DNA of 6,734 nt from Armatimonadota bacterium (GTDB lineage Bacteria; Armatimonadota; Zipacnadia; Zipacnadales; UBA11051): NCBI GenBank assembly GCA_003542955.1, contig DPJP01000157.1, positions 8,228 through 14,961 of the forward strand, written 5' to 3'. Positions 5,455-6,734 of this stretch are shown piece by piece. The stretch's first letter is position 1, and every line of letters begins with the position of its first letter. The position numbers and the translations under genes were made by a program. The notes beneath the pieces were generated by a model. It worked only from the letters and a program-made list of their open reading frames with translations, did no database searches and had not been told where the DNA came from.

Positions 5455-6734
5455 ATGCGCGCCGGCCGCGTTGCCCACATCACCGGTGTGCTCGTGCACT
5501 TCGGGTTAGGCTCGATCCTCGAGGACCTGGGGCAGGTGGCCAGGGGGCGAGCCAACCCCCAGGCCGTGCAGCTCGGCCTCCCCATGCGCGTGCGCCTGGC
5601 GCTCGAGCAGTTGGGGCCGACGGCGATCAAGCTAGGCCAGTCGCTCAGCACACGCAGTGACCTGATCCCACGCGAGTACCTGCTGCAACTGCGTGAGTTG
5701 CAGGATAACGTTCAGCCTTTTGAATTCGAGCAGGTCAGGGATGTCATCCACAAGGAGCTGGGCTCGGAGATCGACGACCTGTTCGCCGAGTTCGACCGGG
5801 AGCCCGTGGCCGCGGCATCTCTCGCCCAGGTGCACAAGGCGCGGCTGCGTGACGGTCGCGTAGTCGCCGTCAAGGTTCAGCGACCGGGCGCCGAGCAGAC
5901 ATGCAGGGTCGACCTGGAGATACTCACCGCGGCCGTGGATTTCGCAGAGTGGCGCAATGAGTGGCTGCGCCGGAGGAAGGCCTCGAGGCAGGTCGAGGAG
6001 TTCAGCCGGGCGCTGCTTGATGAACTGGATTTCCGCGTCGAGGCCGACAACACCGACCGCTTCCGTGAGTCCATGGAGCCGCTGTCGTTTGTGAAGGTTC
6101 CGGAGGTCATCAGGGAGCTGTCGGGCCGCCGCGTGCTGACGGTCGAGTGGATCGACGGTGTGAACCCGACGGACGCCGAGGCGATGGGCGCGAAGGGGAT
6201 CGACGCCAGGCTGGTCGCCCGCAGGTTCGCGCAGATGATTATGCACCAGGTGCTCGTCGACGGGTACTTCCACGCCGACCCGCACGGGGGCAATGTGCTG
6301 GTGATGGCCGATGGGACGCTCGGCCTGCTCGATTGTGGATACGCGACGCAGGTCGGGGAGCGCGTGCGCCGGACTGCAATCCGGATGATCTGGGCGTGGC
6401 TGCAGAGGGATGCGCAGGAGATGGCCGACCTGCTGCTGGACCTCGGGATCGCGGGCGAGACGGTTGACCCGTTCGCGTTCGAGAACGATATCGACCGCAT
6501 GATGAGCCGCTACGGCCACATCCAGCGGACTGCGCAAGTCAGTCTTGGGCAGGCGATCGAGGAGCTGCTCAAGATCGTCATGCAGTATGACATCAGTATT
6601 CCGCCCGCACTGCCCTCCCTGAGCAAGGCTCTGCTGGTGTCGGAGGGTGTGTGCATCCAGCTTGACCCTGCATTCGACTACCAGCCGGTCGCTCGAGAGA
6701 CGATGACGAAAGCGCTCCTGCAGGAATTGACGCC
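5455..6734 (+). CDS. ABC1/UbiB-family atypical protein kinase-like protein (3' partial)
   Basis: The frame stays open to the window edge, giving 426 residues of a family usually around 550 long; the missing part would include the usual C-terminal membrane helices. From ATG 5455 the family hallmarks are the KxGQ motif K59-L-G-Q62 (AIKLGQSLSTRSDLIP), the Ala-rich loop at 119-127 (AAASLAQVH), Lys140 in VAVKVQRP, ELDFRVEADN (190-199), catalytic-loop-type HADPHGGN (273-280) and a DFG-equivalent D293-C-G295. UbiB/COQ8 proteins are ATP-binding membrane-associated proteins that support ubiquinone or other isoprenoid-quinone/lipid metabolism; this member's target is unknown. Oddities are Cys in place of Phe in the DFG motif and Gly for the common Pro in HADPHPGN. 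The start is uncertain: GTG 5440 and ATG 5365 (overlapping amrS) are in frame, and no strong ribosome site distinguishes them. It begins 46 bases after amrS. Confidence 0.9.
   Translation, partial: MRAGRVAHITGVLVHFGLGSILEDLGQVARGRANPQAVQLGLPMRVRLALEQLGPTAIKLGQSLSTRSDLIPREYLLQLRELQDNVQPFEFEQVRDVIHKELGSEIDDLFAEFDREPVAAASLAQVHKARLRDGRVVAVKVQRPGAEQTCRVDLEILTAAVDFAEWRNEWLRRRKASRQVEEFSRALLDELDFRVEADNTDRFRESMEPLSFVKVPEVIRELSGRRVLTVEWIDGVNPTDAEAMGAKGIDARLVARRFAQMIMHQVLVDGYFHADPHGGNVLVMADGTLGLLDCGYATQVGERVRRTAIRMIWAWLQRDAQEMADLLLDLGIAGETVDPFAFENDIDRMMSRYGHIQRTAQVSLGQAIEELLKIVMQYDISIPPALPSLSKALLVSEGVCIQLDPAFDYQPVARETMTKALLQELT

Noticed and set aside
4383..5651. Minus-strand open frame of 422 codons opposite amrS and the UbiB start
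   Set aside because: It covers a clear radical SAM gene and the start of a clear UbiB gene on the other strand; low-complexity Arg-rich translation, no motif or ribosome site.
5436..5660. 74-codon open frame at the start of the UbiB-like gene
   Set aside because: It is an out-of-frame shadow; the overlapping +1 frame carries the KxGQ motif and continues through all UbiB motifs.

Overview
This is a GC-rich bacterial window, densely coding on the + strand only. It holds six protein genes: the first is cut at its 5' end and the last at its 3' end. I see no RNA genes, insertion sequences, CRISPR arrays or phage genes. The mixture of a carbohydrate kinase, a URO-D-superfamily paralogue, a sugar isomerase/epimerase-like TIM barrel and an AmmeMemoRadiSam radical SAM enzyme suggests an uncultured, polysaccharide-using bacterium such as Armatimonadota or a related candidate phylum, or a Planctomycetes/Lentisphaerae-type lineage. 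That placement is inference from gene content; no marker gene is present.

Left half (1-3207): three co-directional genes with gaps of 27 and 93 bases look like one carbohydrate transcription unit whose promoter lies before the window. They are (i) a GHMP-superfamily sugar kinase whose sequence resembles the kinase domain of plant L-arabinokinase more than ordinary galactokinase, (ii) a URO-D-like protein of the MtaA/CmuA-related type that is not the haem enzyme, and (iii) a xylose-isomerase-like TIM-barrel protein with an intact E-D-H-E metal site. A plausible reading is conversion of a pentose or related sugar through a sugar-1-phosphate together with an isomerisation; the role of the URO-D-like member is unknown.

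Middle (3208-3502): a noncoding spacer. It carries a strong GC-rich hairpin lacking a T-tract, then a very good sigma70-type promoter (TTGCCA, 18 bases, TATACT), then a 10+10 base inverted repeat in the first part of the predicted 80-base leader. It appears to separate two transcription units.

Right half (3503-6734): a conserved-looking protein of unknown function (255 aa), a complete AmmeMemoRadiSam-type radical SAM enzyme (AmrS) and an ABC1/UbiB-family atypical kinase that runs off the end. All are in the same direction and probably share the 3386-3415 promoter. AmrS normally belongs with AMMECR1-like and Memo-like partners; neither is in this window. The last gene is open to the right edge. 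The most interesting points are the bacterial arabinokinase-like gene with its altered sugar-binding motif, and the unknown gene coupled to AmrS and UbiB behind a dedicated promoter.
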